Assembly: GCF_002934455.1 (NCBI RefSeq)
Contig: NZ_PTIR01000020.1
Coordinates: 62,001-126,000 of the forward strand
Origin: Trinickia symbiotica
Lineage (GTDB): Bacteria; Pseudomonadota; Gammaproteobacteria; Burkholderiales; Burkholderiaceae
Direction: 5' to 3'
DNA length: 64,000 bases
The notes beneath the pieces were generated by a model, which worked only from the letters and a program-made list of their open reading frames with translations, was not told where the DNA came from and searched no databases. Of this stretch, positions 1 to 9,826 are shown piece by piece. The position numbers and the translations under genes are program-made. How positions within the stretch are numbered: the first letter of the stretch is position 1; each line of letters starts with the position of its first letter.

Positions 1-1731
1 GTCACCGAGAAGGACGCTGAAGGCCTCGACATCATCCGGCATTCGGCGGCGCACCTGCTCGCGTACGCGGTGAAGGATCTGTACCCCGAGGCCCAGGTCA
101 CGATCGGTCCGGTGATCGACAACGGCTTCTACTACGACTTCGCCTATCAGCGGCCGTTTACGCCCGAAGACCTCGAGCGGATCGAAAAGCGCATGCAGGA
201 GCTCGCGAAGAAAGACGAGCCCGTTTCGCGCCGCGTCGTCTCGCGTGACGAAGCCGTGGCGTATTTCAAGAGCATCGGCGAGAAATACAAGGCCGAGATC
301 ATCGAGTCGATTCCCGCGAGCGACGAAATCAAGCTCTACTCGCACGGCGGCTTCACGGATCTGTGCCGCGGGCCGCACGTGCCGTCCACGGGCAAGCTCA
401 AGGTGTTCAAGCTGATGAAGGTCGCGGGCGCGTACTGGCGCGGCGACTCGAAAAACGAGCAGCTGCAGCGGATCTACGGCACGGCCTGGGCGAAGAAGGA
501 AGATCAGGACGCCTATCTGCACATGCTCGAGGAAGCCGAGAAGCGCGATCACCGCAAGCTCGGCCGTCAGCTCGATCTCTTTCACCTGCAAGACGAATCG
601 CCCGGCATGGTGTTCTGGCATCCGAAGGGCTGGACGCTCTGGCAGCAAGTCGAGCAGTACATGCGCCGACGCGTGAACGCGGACGGCTATCTCGAGATCA
701 AGACGCCGATGATCATGGACCGTTCGCTCTGGGAGGCGTCGGGCCATTGGCAGAACTATCGCGAGAACATGTTCACGACCGAGTCGGAGAAGCGCGACTA
801 CGCGATCAAGCCGATGAACTGCCCGGGCCACGTGCAGGTGTTCAAGCACGGCCTGCGCTCCTATCGCGATCTGCCGTTGCGCTACGCCGAGTTCGGCTCG
901 TGCCACCGGAACGAGGCGTCGGGCGCGCTGCATGGCCTCATGCGCGTGCGCGGCTTCGTGCAGGACGATGCGCACATCTTCTGCACCGAGGATCAGTTCA
1001 TCGCCGAGTCGATCAAGTTCAACACGCTCGCGATGAGCGTCTACCGCGATTTCGGGTTCGAGCACATTGACATCAAGCTCTCGCTGCGGCCCGAGCAGCG
1101 CGCCGGCACGGACGAGATCTGGGACCAGGCGGAAGACGGGCTGCGTCATGCACTGACGGCCTGCGGTCTGCAATGGGAGGAGCTCGATGGCGAGGGCGCG
1201 TTCTATGGCCCGAAGATCGAGTACCACATCAAGGATGCGCTCGGCCGCTCATGGCAGTGCGGCACGCTGCAGCTCGACATGGTGCTGCCCGAGCGGCTCG
1301 GCGCGGAGTATGTCGCCGAAGACAACAGCCGCCGCCGCCCGGTGATGCTGCATCGGGCGATCGTCGGATCGATGGAGCGCTTTCTCGGTATCCTGATCGA
1401 GCATCATGCCGGCGCGATGCCGGCGTGGCTCGCGCCGACGCAGGCTGTCGTGATGAATATCGCCGAAAGTCAGGCTGAATACGCCAGCGGGATCGCTCAA
1501 TCGTTGCAAAAACAAGGAGTTAGAATCGAGGCCGATTTGCGCAACGAGAAAATTAGCTATAAAATACGCGAGCATACGCTCGAAAAGGTCCCGTATCTGC
1601 TTGTGGTCGGCGACAAAGAGCGTGAAGCACAAACGGTAGCCGTGCGTGCCCGTGGCGGTGTGGATCTGGGCGTCATGCCGATCGACACCTTCGTTGAGCG
1701 CCTGCGTCAGGACATCCAGGCCTTCAAGTGA
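1..1731 (+). CDS. thrS: threonine--tRNA ligase (5' end outside window)
   Basis: Threonyl-tRNA synthetase, which charges tRNA-Thr. The reading frame is open from base 1 and continues upstream, so the N-terminal TGS domain and the true start are missing. Visible parts are the editing domain ([16 protein letters not shown] near the 5' edge), the class II catalytic core with the zinc-site Cys in MNCPGH, the motif 2 region [12 protein letters not shown] and motif 3 at [19 protein letters not shown], and a C-terminal anticodon-binding domain ending in [10 protein letters not shown]. It sits upstream of infC, rpmI and rplT as in most proteobacteria. The internal start at base 70 is not the real start. 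Confidence 0.97.
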   Translation, partial: VTEKDAEGLDIIRHSAAHLLAYAVKDLYPEAQVTIGPVIDNGFYYDFAYQRPFTPEDLERIEKRMQELAKKDEPVSRRVVSRDEAVAYFKSIGEKYKAEIIESIPASDEIKLYSHGGFTDLCRGPHVPSTGKLKVFKLMKVAGAYWRGDSKNEQLQRIYGTAWAKKEDQDAYLHMLEEAEKRDHRKLGRQLDLFHLQDESPGMVFWHPKGWTLWQQVEQYMRRRVNADGYLEIKTPMIMDRSLWEASGHWQNYRENMFTTESEKRDYAIKPMNCPGHVQVFKHGLRSYRDLPLRYAEFGSCHRNEASGALHGLMRVRGFVQDDAHIFCTEDQFIAESIKFNTLAMSVYRDFGFEHIDIKLSLRPEQRAGTDEIWDQAEDGLRHALTACGLQWEELDGEGAFYGPKIEYHIKDALGRSWQCGTLQLDMVLPERLGAEYVAEDNSRRRPVMLHRAIVGSMERFLGILIEHHAGAMPAWLAPTQAVVMNIAESQAEYASGIAQSLQKQGVRIEADLRNEKISYKIREHTLEKVPYLLVVGDKEREAQTVAVRARGGVDLGVMPIDTFVERLRQDIQAFK

Positions 1732-1782
1732 AGCCACTGCGGCAGCGCGGCTCGTTTTTTTAATCTTTAGAGGAAACGAAAC

Positions 1783-2304
1783 ATCGCTACTGAAAAGTCG
1801 CATCGCATCAACGGTGAGATCACGGCACCCGAGGTGCGTCTGGTCGGAGTCGACAACGAACCGCTCGGCATCGTAAAACTGGCAGAGGCTTTCCGGCTGT
1901 CGGAGCAGCAGGACGTGGATCTGGTGGAAATCGCTCCCCAGGCTTCCCCGCCTGTCTGCCGCCTGATGGATTACGGCAAGTTCAAATACCAGGAAGCGAA
2001 GAAGCAACACGAGGCCAAGCTCAAGCAGAAGGTCATCCAGGTCAAGGAAGTGAAGTTCCGCCCGGGGACCGATGACGGCGATTACAACGTCAAGCTGCGC
2101 AACCTCGTGCGCTTCCTCGAGGACGGCGACAAGACGAAGATCACGTTGCGTTTTCGTGGGCGTGAGATGGCGCACCAGGAAATCGGCATGCGGATGCTCG
2201 AGCGCTTGCGCACGGACCTCGACGAGGTCGGTCAGGTCGAGCAGATGCCGAAGATGGAAGGGCGCCAGATGATTATGGTGCTCGCGCCGAAAAAGAAGAA
2301 GTGA
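1783..2304 (+). CDS. infC: translation initiation factor IF-3 (ATC start)
   Basis: IF-3 binds the 30S subunit and proofreads initiator tRNA and start codon. The family N-terminus ([14 protein letters not shown]) lies upstream of the first ATG at 1834. The only fitting start is ATC at 1783, about eight bases after an AGAGGA ribosome binding site at 1769-1774, giving 173 aa. Non-canonical AUU/AUC starts are known for infC and underlie its autoregulation, because IF-3 discriminates against them. The protein has the usual N domain, a lysine-rich linker ([15 protein letters not shown]) and a C domain ending in APKKKK. It lies 51 bases after thrS. Confidence 0.95.
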   Translation: MATEKSHRINGEITAPEVRLVGVDNEPLGIVKLAEAFRLSEQQDVDLVEIAPQASPPVCRLMDYGKFKYQEAKKQHEAKLKQKVIQVKEVKFRPGTDDGDYNVKLRNLVRFLEDGDKTKITLRFRGREMAHQEIGMRMLERLRTDLDEVGQVEQMPKMEGRQMIMVLAPKKKK

Positions 2305-2323
2305 GAAGACGTGCGGCGTGCCG

Positions 2324-2345
2324 GGCGGCTCTTTCGAGAGCCGCC
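2324..2345 (+). other. strong hairpin after infC
   Basis: GGCGGCTCT and AGAGCCGCC form a perfect 9-bp stem around a TTCG tetraloop, 20 bases after the infC stop. No T-run follows, so it may be an mRNA-stabilising, processing or attenuating structure rather than a full terminator. It falls in the 238-base gap between infC and rpmI, where the L20/L35 leader would be. Confidence 0.5.
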
Positions 2346-2542
2346 GGTGCGAAGCGTGTCGTCGATTTATGTAGGGTAGGAAAAGCTGGTTTCGGAAACA
2401 CACCGGGCTTCGAGGTGTTTCCTGAAAACGCGGCGGCCCTTAACGGCGCGCTGCAAACAAGTGGACTGGGTTTCGAAGGGCGGTTGAGGGGCTTTTTGCC
2501 GGCCGCACACCCATCGCCATCTAATAAATGGAGTTGTTCGTC

Positions 2543-2740
2543 ATGCCTAAGATGAAAACCAAGAAGAGCGCTGCAAAGCGCTTCGTGGTGCGTCCGGGCG
2601 GTACCGTCAAGCGCGGTCAAGCCTTCAAGCGCCACATCCTCACGAAGAAGACCACGAAGAACAAGCGTCACCTGCGCGGTTCGACCGCCGTCCATGATAC
2701 GAATCTGGACGCCGTTCGCGCGATGCTGCCGTTCGCTTAA
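2543..2740 (+). CDS. rpmI: 50S ribosomal protein L35
   Basis: Small basic protein of the large ribosomal subunit, 65 aa, with the typical start [14 protein letters not shown] and the end of the protein near AVRAMLPFA. An upstream ATG at 2528 would add five residues not found in the family. The chosen ATG has GGAG at 2530-2533, about nine bases upstream. It lies 28 bases before rplT, as in the conserved infC-rpmI-rplT operon. Confidence 0.97.
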   Translation: MPKMKTKKSAAKRFVVRPGGTVKRGQAFKRHILTKKTTKNKRHLRGSTAVHDTNLDAVRAMLPFA

Positions 2741-2768
2741 CCTCAACCGACACTCATAGGAGAGAAAC

Positions 2769-3128
2769 ATGCCTCGAGTCAAACGTGGGGTTACAGCACG
2801 TGCCCGCCACAAGAAGATCATCAATCTCGCGAAAGGCTACCGCGGCCGCCGCAATAATGTGTTCCGCATTGCCAAGCAAGCGGTCATGCGCGCGGGCCAA
2901 TATGCCTATCGCGATCGTCGCAACAAGAAGCGCGTCTTCCGTGCGCTGTGGATCACGCGTATCAACGCGGCCGTGCGTCAGCACGACATGACGTACAGCG
3001 TCTTCATCAACGGCTTGAAGAAGGCCTCGATCGACCTCGACCGCAAGGTTCTGGCCGACATGGCTGTCTTCGACAAGGCTGCTTTTGCCGCGATCGTGAA
3101 GCAGGTGAAAGCCGCCGTTGCAGCCTGA
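2769..3128 (+). CDS. rplT: 50S ribosomal protein L20
   Basis: L20 binds 23S rRNA early in 50S assembly and in many bacteria represses its own operon. The 119-aa product starts [16 protein letters not shown] and keeps the family core ([19 protein letters not shown]). A Shine-Dalgarno sequence (TAGGAGAG) precedes the ATG. It is the last gene before two tandem hairpins. Confidence 0.98.
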   Translation: MPRVKRGVTARARHKKIINLAKGYRGRRNNVFRIAKQAVMRAGQYAYRDRRNKKRVFRALWITRINAAVRQHDMTYSVFINGLKKASIDLDRKVLADMAVFDKAAFAAIVKQVKAAVAA

Positions 3129-3150
3129 TTGATAGACTGCGTGGTTCGTG

Positions 3151-3183
3151 GCGGCGATATCGGCGGCAAGCCGATATCGCCGC
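3151..3183 (+). other. long perfect inverted repeat downstream of rplT
   Basis: GCGGCGATATCGGC at 3151-3164 is perfectly complementary to 3170-3183, leaving a 5-base loop. No T-run follows directly; the next hairpin starts one base later. It may protect the rplT mRNA end or assist termination. Confidence 0.6.
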
Positions 3184-3223
3184 AACAAAAACGGGGGCTC
3201 CTCACCGAGCCCCCGTTTTTGTT
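3184..3223 (+). terminator. rho-independent terminator between rplT and pheS
   Basis: A perfect 17-bp stem with a 6-base loop (CTCACC). The arms carry A5 on the left and T5 on the right around a GC core (CGGGGGCTC / GAGCCCCCG), so it could work in both directions. pheS starts 50 bases downstream. No Phe-rich leader peptide like E. coli pheM is visible in this gap. Confidence 0.85.
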
Positions 3224-3273
3224 GGCGGGCAAAACATCGTTAAACACTTCTCGACGTCGAAATGAAGGGATCA

Positions 3274-4287
3274 ATGGATCTGGACCAGATAGTTGCCGAC
3301 GCGCACAAAGCCTTCGGCGAAGCGGCCGATAGTGTCACGCTCGAAAACGAGAAGGCGCGCTTCCTTGGCAAGTCGGGTGTGCTGACCGAGCTTCTGAAAG
3401 GGCTGGGCAAGCTCGATCCCGAGGAGCGCAAGGCGGAAGGCGCGCGCATCAACGTCGCCAAGCAGCAGGTCGAGGCGGCGCTCAGCGCGCGCCGCGAGGC
3501 GCTGGCCGAATTGCTGCTGAACCAGCGTCTCGCCGCGGAAGCCGTCGATGTCACGTTGCCGGGCCGCGGCCCCGGCGTGGGGAGCTTGCATCCGGTGATG
3601 CGGACGTGGGAGCGTGTCGAGCGGATCTTCGGCTCCATCGGCTTCGATGTCGCCGACGGCCCCGAAATCGAGACCGACTGGTACAACTTCACCGCGCTGA
3701 ATAGCCCCGAGAACCATCCGGCGCGCTCGATGCAGGATACGTTCTATATCGACGGCAACGACGAGGGCGGCCGGCCGCTGCTGTTGCGCACGCATACGAG
3801 CCCGATGCAGGTCCGCTATGCGCGCAACAACAAGCCGCCGATCAAGGTCATCGTGCCGGGCCGGACCTATCGCGTCGACAGCGATGCGACGCACTCGCCG
3901 ATGTTCAACCAGCTCGAGGGACTTTGGATCGACGAGAACATCAGCTTCGCCGACCTGAAGGGCGTCTATACCGACTTCCTCAAGAAGTTCTTCGAGCGCG
4001 ACGATATTCTCGTGCGCTTCAGGCCGTCGTATTTCCCGTTCACGGAGCCGTCGGCCGAAATCGACATGAAATTCGAGGAAGGCAAGAACGCCGGCAGGTG
4101 GCTCGAGATTTCGGGCTCGGGCCAGGTGCATCCGAACGTGATCCGCAACATGGGCCTGGACCCGGAGCGTTACATCGGCTTCGCATTCGGCAGCGGTCTC
4201 GAGCGACTGACGATGCTGCGCTACGGCGTACAAGACTTGCGGCTCTTCTTCGAGGGCGACTTGCGTTTCCTTCAGCAGTTCGCCTGA
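3274..4287 (+). CDS. pheS: phenylalanine--tRNA ligase alpha subunit
   Basis: Catalytic alpha subunit of the alpha2beta2 phenylalanyl-tRNA synthetase, 337 aa. It has an N-terminal coiled coil, then the class II core with the Phe-site segment [10 protein letters not shown], motif 2 and the motif 3 region [17 protein letters not shown] near the C-terminus. The start [14 protein letters not shown] is preferred over ATG 3262 because it matches the family and has AAGGGA about six bases upstream. pheT follows after 32 bases. Confidence 0.97.
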   Translation: MDLDQIVADAHKAFGEAADSVTLENEKARFLGKSGVLTELLKGLGKLDPEERKAEGARINVAKQQVEAALSARREALAELLLNQRLAAEAVDVTLPGRGPGVGSLHPVMRTWERVERIFGSIGFDVADGPEIETDWYNFTALNSPENHPARSMQDTFYIDGNDEGGRPLLLRTHTSPMQVRYARNNKPPIKVIVPGRTYRVDSDATHSPMFNQLEGLWIDENISFADLKGVYTDFLKKFFERDDILVRFRPSYFPFTEPSAEIDMKFEEGKNAGRWLEISGSGQVHPNVIRNMGLDPERYIGFAFGSGLERLTMLRYGVQDLRLFFEGDLRFLQQFA

Positions 4288-4319
4288 GCAGACCCAACCA
4301 CATTCGAACGTAGACACTC

Positions 4320-6752
4320 ATGCAATTCCCAGAATCCTGGCTTCGAACGTTCGTCGATCCGAAGCTCACGACGGATGAACTGTCGCATGCGCTGACGATG
4401 GCCGGACTCGAAGTCGAATCGCTGCGGCCGGCCGCGCCGCCGACTTCGAAGATCGTGGTCGGCCGCGTGCAGGAAGTCGTCAAGCATCCCGATGCCGACA
4501 AGCTCAACGTCTGCCAGGTCGATGCGGGCACGGGCGCGACGTTGAACATCGTCTGCGGCGCGCCGAACGTCGCCCCCGGCATCAAGGTGCCCGTCGCGCT
4601 GGTCGGCGCCGAGTTGCCGCCCGTCGAAGAGGGCGGGGCGCCGTTCCTCATCAAGCTGTCGAAGCTTCGTGGCGTGGAAAGTCAGGGGATGCTCTGCTCG
4701 GCGCGCGAGCTGAAGCTTTCGGAGGATCACAGCGGTCTGCTGATCCTGCCTGAAGACGCCGAGATCGGACAGGACATCCGCCAGACGCTGAATCTCGACG
4801 ACGCCATCTTCGAAATCAAGCTCACGCCGAACAAGGCGGACTGCCTTTCCGTCTTCGGCATCGCGCGCGAGACGGCCGCGATCACGGGCGCGCCGCTCCA
4901 TCCGCTCGCGATCGAGCCGGTGCCGGTCTCGCTCGACGAGACGCTGCCCGTCAAGATTGCGGCGCCGGAGCTCTGCGGGCGTTTTTCCGGGCGTGTCATT
5001 CGCGGCGTCAATGCACGCGCGAATACGCCGCAATGGATGGTCGAGCGGCTCGAGCGTTCAGGACAACGAAGCATTTCGGCGCTCGTCGATATCTCGAACT
5101 ACGTGATGCTCGAGCTCGGGCGTCCATCGCATGTCTTCGATCTCGACAAGATTCACGGCGGCATCGAAGTGCGTTGGGGGCGTCGAGGCGAGACGCTGAA
5201 GCTGCTCAACGGGAATACGGTCGAGCTCGATGAGACCGTTGGCGTGATTGCCGACGATCGCCATATCGAAAGCCTCGCCGGCATCATGGGCGGCGACAGC
5301 ACGGCCGTGTCGCTCGATACGACGAACGTCTACCTCGAAGCCGCATTCTGGTGGCCGGACAGCATTCGCGGCCGTGCGCGCAAGTACAACTTCTCGACCG
5401 ATGCGGCGCATCGTTTCGAGCGCGGCGTCGATTACGCGACGACGGTCGAGCACATCGAGCGCATCACGCGTCTCATCATCGACATTTGCGGCGGCAAGGC
5501 CGGCCCCGTCGACGATCAAGCCGTCAATCTACCGAAGCGCGAACCGGTGACGATGCGCGTTGCGCGCGCGCAGCGGATCATCGGCGTGCCGGTCGCGGCC
5601 GACGAGATCGCGCAGATTTTTGCGCGGCTCGGTCTCGCATTCGATTTCGACGGTGATGTATTCGCCGTTACGCCGCCGCCTTATCGCTTCGATCTCGAGA
5701 TCGAAGAGGATCTGATCGAGGAAGTCGCGCGCATTCACGGCTTCGAGAAGATTCCGGCGCGTCCGCCCGTGGCCGCGAACGAGATGCGTGCGACGAACGA
5801 GACGCACCGGTCGATTCACGCGATTCGCCATGCGCTCGCGGCGCGCGATTACGCGGAGACCGTCAACTTCAGCTTTGTCGACGAGGCGTGGGAAAGGGAC
5901 TTCGCCGGCAACGACAACCCCGTGCGGCTGCTCAATCCGATTGCGAGCCAGATGTCCGTGATGCGTACGACGCTGATCGGCAGCCTCGTGAACGTCCTGC
6001 GGCATAACCTCAATCGGCGGGCGGATCGTGTTCGCGTGTTCGAAGCGGGGCGCGTCTTCCTGCGCGCCCCGACGTCGCCCGCGGGCGAGCTCAGCGTCGA
6101 AGGCTACGAACAACCGAAGCGCATCGGCGCGCTTGCGTATGGCCCCGTCGCGGAAGAGCAATGGGGGCTGCCGACGCGGCACGTCGATTTCTTCGATCTG
6201 AAGGGGGACGTCGAGGCGCTTTTCGCGCCGCGCGTCGCGCGCTTCGTGAAGGCAGAGCATCCCGCGCTGCATCCGGGCCGCAGTGCTCGAATCGAGATCG
6301 ACGGTCGCGCAGTGGGCTGGATCGGGGAACTGCATCCTCGCTGGATGCAGCAATACGATTTGCCGCATGCGCCCATCGTATTCGAGATCGATGCCGAAGC
6401 GTTGATGCAACGCGCGCTGCCGACGACGACCGAAGTCTCGAAGTTTCCGCCCGTGCGGCGCGACATCGCCGTCGTCGTCGACCAGCAAGTCGAGGTGCAG
6501 GCGCTCATCGACGAGATGCAAAGGGCGCTCGAGGAAAGCGGATCGAAGCTCGTACAAAGGGTTGCGCTCTTCGATGAATTTCGTGCAAAATCAAGTACTT
6601 CCGGTGGCCTGGCGCCCCACGAGAAAAGCCTTGCCTTCCGCGTGACCCTGCAAGATACTGGCGGCACGCTGCAGGACGAGACGGTCGATGCGGTTGTCAA
6701 GACTCTCGTGGATCGTTTGGCTCGAGTCCACGGTGCGCGATTGCGGGGATGA
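4320..6752 (+). CDS. pheT: phenylalanine--tRNA ligase beta subunit
   Basis: Beta subunit of PheRS, 810 aa. Domain order is N-terminal fragment ([13 protein letters not shown]), OB-fold tRNA-binding domain (about 40-150), B3/B4 editing domain (about 210-390, with FDLDKIHG), B5 DNA-binding-like domain (about 405-475, [24 protein letters not shown]), the catalytic-like fold and a C-terminal FDX-ACB domain that binds the tRNA anticodon stem. Length and order are standard. ihfA follows after 66 bases. Confidence 0.97.
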   Translation: MQFPESWLRTFVDPKLTTDELSHALTMAGLEVESLRPAAPPTSKIVVGRVQEVVKHPDADKLNVCQVDAGTGATLNIVCGAPNVAPGIKVPVALVGAELPPVEEGGAPFLIKLSKLRGVESQGMLCSARELKLSEDHSGLLILPEDAEIGQDIRQTLNLDDAIFEIKLTPNKADCLSVFGIARETAAITGAPLHPLAIEPVPVSLDETLPVKIAAPELCGRFSGRVIRGVNARANTPQWMVERLERSGQRSISALVDISNYVMLELGRPSHVFDLDKIHGGIEVRWGRRGETLKLLNGNTVELDETVGVIADDRHIESLAGIMGGDSTAVSLDTTNVYLEAAFWWPDSIRGRARKYNFSTDAAHRFERGVDYATTVEHIERITRLIIDICGGKAGPVDDQAVNLPKREPVTMRVARAQRIIGVPVAADEIAQIFARLGLAFDFDGDVFAVTPPPYRFDLEIEEDLIEEVARIHGFEKIPARPPVAANEMRATNETHRSIHAIRHALAARDYAETVNFSFVDEAWERDFAGNDNPVRLLNPIASQMSVMRTTLIGSLVNVLRHNLNRRADRVRVFEAGRVFLRAPTSPAGELSVEGYEQPKRIGALAYGPVAEEQWGLPTRHVDFFDLKGDVEALFAPRVARFVKAEHPALHPGRSARIEIDGRAVGWIGELHPRWMQQYDLPHAPIVFEIDAEALMQRALPTTTEVSKFPPVRRDIAVVVDQQVEVQALIDEMQRALEESGSKLVQRVALFDEFRAKSSTSGGLAPHEKSLAFRVTLQDTGGTLQDETVDAVVKTLVDRLARVHGARLRG

Positions 6753-6818
6753 AGCGCGTACCGCGACGGATCGGTGCTGGCGGATGGTGTCGGCACCGAA
6801 TGGCCGCCGCTCTTAGAC

Positions 6819-7229
6819 ATGAAAGAAATGAATTCGAGTGATTTCGAAGCCCTTCTTGCGGCGCAGCGTGGCGCCATGATTCGCGAGATTCCGACACCGC
6901 CCGCGAGCGTTTCTCCGGAAACGCCCACCTTGACGAAGGCCGAACTGGCCGAATTGCTCTTCGATAACGTCGGGCTGAACAAGCGCGAGGCGAAGGACAT
7001 GGTCGAGGCGTTTTTCGACGTGATTCGCGATGCCCTCGAAGGCGGGGATAGCGTGAAGTTGTCGGGGTTCGGTAATTTTCAACTGCGCGACAAGCCTCAG
7101 CGGCCGGGTCGCAACCCGAAGACGGGCGAGGCGATTCCGATTGCCGCTCGCCGCGTCGTGACGTTCCATGCGAGCCAGAAGCTGAAGGCGCTTGTCGAAA
7201 ACGGCGTCGAAGCGAGTTTCTCGCGCTAA
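6819..7229 (+). CDS. ihfA: integration host factor subunit alpha
   Basis: DNA-bending nucleoid protein that pairs with IhfB. The 136-aa product is longer than the roughly 99-aa enterobacterial IHF-alpha because of an extra N-terminal segment of about 37 residues before [21 protein letters not shown], as is common in Burkholderia. The IHF/HU core contains [20 protein letters not shown], the beta-arm region that intercalates DNA. ATG 6819 (MKEMNSSDF) fits better than ATG 6774, which would add an unrelated leader. It ends the pheST operon, as in E. coli. Confidence 0.93.
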   Translation: MKEMNSSDFEALLAAQRGAMIREIPTPPASVSPETPTLTKAELAELLFDNVGLNKREAKDMVEAFFDVIRDALEGGDSVKLSGFGNFQLRDKPQRPGRNPKTGEAIPIAARRVVTFHASQKLKALVENGVEASFSR

Positions 7230-7284
7230 AAAAGAAGAACGAGGGGCCGCGCTCGGGCGTTCTTCACCACGCAGGTAGCTGACG

Positions 7285-7695
7285 ATGACATCGACTGTCG
7301 AGAAGGTCGAGTTGCCTCCGATTCCGGCGAAGCGTTACTTCACGATAGGTGAGGTGAGCGAGCTATGCGGCGTCAAGCCGCATGTGCTGCGTTACTGGGA
7401 GCAGGAGTTCACGCAGTTGCGTCCGGTCAAGCGCCGTGGCAATCGCCGCTATTATCAGCACCATGAGGTGTTGTTGATACGCCGGATTCGCGAGCTGCTT
7501 TATGAGCAGGGGTTCACGATTAACGGCGCGCGCAACAGGCTTGATGCGCGTGGCGGGGCGGTCGATGAGGCGGAAGAGCGGCAGGAGAATGCGCAGGCGC
7601 CCGCCACGAGTTCGGCGGCGGCGAATGCAGCGAACGTCGATGTCGAGCAGTTGCGCAAGGAGCTACGTGCGGTGATCGAAATGCTGCGCGGGTGA
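7285..7695 (+). CDS. MerR-family regulator next to ihfA
   Basis: 136-aa DNA-binding protein with an N-terminal MerR winged helix (YFTIGEVSELCGVKPHVLRYWEQEF) and a second helical segment (EVLLIRRIRELLYEQGFTINGARNRL). The C-terminal part is short and Ala/Glu-rich with no metal-binding cysteines, so it resembles the MlrA/CarA-type subgroup rather than metal sensors. It lies 55 bases after ihfA on the same strand, a conserved arrangement in beta- and gammaproteobacteria. Its target is not known. Confidence 0.9.
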   Translation: MTSTVEKVELPPIPAKRYFTIGEVSELCGVKPHVLRYWEQEFTQLRPVKRRGNRRYYQHHEVLLIRRIRELLYEQGFTINGARNRLDARGGAVDEAEERQENAQAPATSSAAANAANVDVEQLRKELRAVIEMLRG

Positions 7696-7716
7696 GCGTG
7701 CCGAACGAAAGATCGG

Positions 7717-7745
7717 TTCTAATCGATTGAAGTCTCTGTTATACT
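7717..7745 (+). promoter_or_regulatory. promoter of tRNA-Pro
   Basis: A TATACT -10 box at 7740-7745 follows a weak TTCTAA -35 at 7717-7722 after 17 bp. The mature tRNA starts 11 bases after the -10, a fit for a short 5' leader. Confidence 0.5.
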
Positions 7746-7755
7746 TTTGTGCTTT

Positions 7756-7833
<78 letters not shown>

Positions 7834-7838
7834 TACTG

Positions 7839-7880
7839 ATAAGGGTTAGCGGTGTAGTGGCCGCTAACCCTTATGCTTTT
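7839..7880 (+). terminator. terminator of tRNA-Pro
   Basis: A perfect 14-bp stem (ATAAGGGTTAGCGG / CCGCTAACCCTTAT) with an 8-base loop, followed by GCTTTT. It begins 6 bases after the tRNA CCA. Confidence 0.85.
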
Positions 7881-7906
7881 GGTGGTCTAGATGATCGGCT
7901 CCGAGC

Positions 7907-8245
7907 TCAAACGCCTGCCGCTACGACCTTCAACGAGTCGAGCTCGACAGCGAGTTCTGCTCCCAAACTCGAATACATGTAGGCAACCGTTGCCCCCCGG
8001 CGATCTGAAAGGCGTTCGCCCTTGCTCAACTGGGCCATCACTCTGGAATAGTCTTTATCGGATGGTTCCGTCAGCCGGAGGCTGTAGACGATGTTCAGGA
8101 GACCGAACCCGTCAAGATGGAAACAGGTCACTCCCTCCAACACATCGGCGAAGTCATTCTCGCATATGACGTCTCGATCATCAGCTATCGCAGTAGCCGC
8201 CTTACGCTGCCGAGCGTAAGCGTCGGCAAAATGTCCTTCTCGATC
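7907..8245 (-). pseudogene. decayed ORF fragment, unknown protein
   Basis: The minus strand is open from 8245 to 7907, bounded upstream by an in-frame TAA. It has a coding-like composition (for example ADAYARQRKAATAIADDRDV, then LRLTEPSDKDYSRVMAQL) but no convincing ATG or ribosome binding site; a GTG at 8143 is the only plausible start. It overlaps the end of the neighbouring broken frame in another phase, which suggests a deletion or frameshift junction. I do not recognise the family. Confidence 0.35.
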
Positions 8246-8520
8246 TTATAGTCGAGGTGCTTCCGGGCAACCCGCGACGCGATCGAGATGCCGATCGTCG
8301 CGCCCTTCGGTTCGCGCCTCGTGGGTAGGAAAGGCCAGCCGATGATCAGCAGGGCCAGTCCGGTCAACTCGTCCACGCCGAAGTGCTTTGCTGCCTCGTC
8401 GAGCATGACGAGGAAAAACAATTGCGGCGGCGTTAGGGTCGTGTGTATGCCGTATGTGTAGGTATTGTTCGACAGGTTTTAGTCCTCGGAGTCGATCAGG
8501 GCGAGAACGTATCAGAACTC
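8185..8520 (-). pseudogene. broken membrane-protein-like gene fragment
   Basis: On the minus strand one frame reads YVLALIDSED, then a TAA, then NLSNNTYTYGIHTTLTPPQL, then FFLVMLDEAAKHFGVDELTG, continuing to KDILPTLTLGSVRRLLR and a stop at 8185. A TGA sits further upstream near 8512. The smooth protein-like sequence on both sides of the TAA suggests one gene hit by nonsense mutations. The FGVDELTGLALLIIGWPF part is hydrophobic. It vaguely recalls small phage/island membrane proteins, but this is from memory and weak. Confidence 0.35.
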
Positions 8521-8692
8521 GATTCGTCTGGGAATAGACAGATTGGGCTTCCCTTCTGAAGGCTCCTTCAGGCCGCAATGCGGCGTGGCTCATGCCGCCG
8601 ATTCCTCGGCTGGGATGCCGGAAGTCCAACGCTTGACCAGGAGCGAGACAACAGCGATCCCGCCGTGCGAGCCGTCGACAGACTTGCGAGTG

Positions 8693-8911
8693 ATGAACGG
8701 AGTGCGGACGTTCGACTTCAATGAAGCCGCCGCTTTCCTGAAGGTCGACCGAACAACTGCACTCTCGTTGGCTGGCCCAGGCCAACTACCGGGCGCAAAA
8801 ATCGGGCGAGCGTGGTTGTTCTTGAAGAGCGATGTCGTCGCCTATCTAGAACGAGAGATTGCGGCGGCCGCGGTGACGCCGTCGCTTGATACACGGTCAT
8901 CGTTTTCATAA
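8693..8911 (+). CDS. small excisionase-like helix-turn-helix protein
   Basis: 72-aa protein with a MerR/excisionase-type winged helix: FDFNEAAAFLKVDRTTALSL, then LPGAKIGRAWLFLKSDVVAYLERE. This is the pattern of excisionase-family DNA-binding domains (HTH, then an arginine and a hydrophobic strand reading W-LF-K-DV). The ATG at 8693 has no clear Shine-Dalgarno sequence. No integrase lies nearby. Its TAA overlaps the LysR-type operator at 8908, so it could be a remnant of an element inserted at tRNA-Pro. Confidence 0.55.
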   Translation: MNGVRTFDFNEAAAFLKVDRTTALSLAGPGQLPGAKIGRAWLFLKSDVVAYLEREIAAAAVTPSLDTRSSFS

Positions 8912-8970
8912 GACTTTCGTATCGCACCAGAGCAAGACAGTCTTGGCGTCAAACGGGAGCGCCACATACT
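8908..8970 (+). promoter_or_regulatory. LysR-type operator and promoter upstream of the RraA-like gene (site C)
   Basis: ATAAGACTTTCGTAT at 8908-8922 is an ATA-N9-TAT box. It is followed by CGCACCAGAG and TCTTGGCG, in which TTGGCG at 8943-8948 can serve as the -35. A CATACT -10 lies 16 bp later at 8965-8970. The layout is the same as in five other promoters of this block. The expected start site is near 8977, about 87 bases before the gene. Confidence 0.7.
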
Positions 8971-9063
8971 GTTATTGCTGCAACGACCTGCGAAGTAGCC
9001 CTGTCGAGGGAAGCGTCCGTGCGTTGTCTGCCTGCCTGTTCCATTGCGAGACGAAACCTGACC

Positions 9064-9732
9064 ATGTACAAAGCCATCAGAAAGAATCCTTCTTCGCCTC
9101 AAGCCGCCGAAAAGCTTCTGGAGGCGCTGCGCAATATTCCCGTATCTGCGCTGAGCGACAACATGCATCGCAACATTGGCAGCGTCGGACTTCAACCCTA
9201 TCAACGGCCGGGCAAGATGACGATGGCAGGCACGGCAGTCACGATGCGCTCGCGCGGCGGCGACAATCTGACGTATCTGCGCGCACTGGACTTTTGCCGT
9301 CCCGGCGACGTGCTGGTGATCGATGCAGGCGGGGATGTCAACAACGCGGTGGTCGGTGGCATCCTGACGTTTTACGCGGCGCGAGTGGGCGTGGCGGGTC
9401 TGGTGGTCGATGGTGCGATTCGCGACGTGGCTGAAATCCGCGATCGCGATTTCCCCGTCTATGCGCGAGGCGTCACGCATCGTGGACCCTACAAGGATGG
9501 CCCGGGCGAAATCAACGTGGCTGTCTCGGTGGGCGGTATGGTGGTCAATCCGGGGGATATCGTCGTCGGCGATCAGGACGGCTTGCTCGCGATTCCGCAG
9601 GTCGACGCCGGGCACGTTATCGAGAAGGCACTGGCCGTGCTCGAGAGAGAAGCCGAGACCATGCGTGCGATGAAGGAAGGGCGCTGGAGCCGCGCGTTCG
9701 TCGATGAACTCGAAGCGCGGTGTAACAACTGA
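9064..9732 (+). CDS. RraA-like protein (possible aldolase/hydratase-type enzyme)
   Basis: 222-aa RraA/HMG-aldolase-fold protein. Family marks are SDNMHR near residue 32, GTAVTMRSRGGDN, the central GDVLVIDAGGDVNNAVVGG, the GLVVDGAIRDV metal/pyruvate-site motif and the late NPGDIVVGDQDGLLAIP. These keep the Arg-Asp pair used by 4-carboxy-4-hydroxy-2-oxoadipate aldolases of this fold, so an enzymatic role on an oxo-acid is more likely than RNase E inhibition. ATG 9064 fits the family better than TTG/GTG alternatives upstream. It has its own LysR-type promoter and belongs to the catabolic block. Confidence 0.85.
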   Translation: MYKAIRKNPSSPQAAEKLLEALRNIPVSALSDNMHRNIGSVGLQPYQRPGKMTMAGTAVTMRSRGGDNLTYLRALDFCRPGDVLVIDAGGDVNNAVVGGILTFYAARVGVAGLVVDGAIRDVAEIRDRDFPVYARGVTHRGPYKDGPGEINVAVSVGGMVVNPGDIVVGDQDGLLAIPQVDAGHVIEKALAVLEREAETMRAMKEGRWSRAFVDELEARCNN

Positions 9733-9826
9733 GCCTTGATGTGGCTTTGCTCTTGTTGTCCGCGACGGCATTTTGCTTCGGTGTTAATCAGCGCCGAAAG
9801 CCGTCGCAGACAAAAAACCTTCAACT

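Noticed and set aside
1249-2403. Long open frame on the minus strand across thrS and infC
   Set aside because: It runs antisense to two well-conserved genes, and its translation is Arg/His/Leu-rich, a typical shadow of high-GC codon bias.
3129-3261. Leader peptide for pheST attenuation
   Set aside because: The short frame beginning at 3129 has no run of Phe codons and overlaps the terminators.
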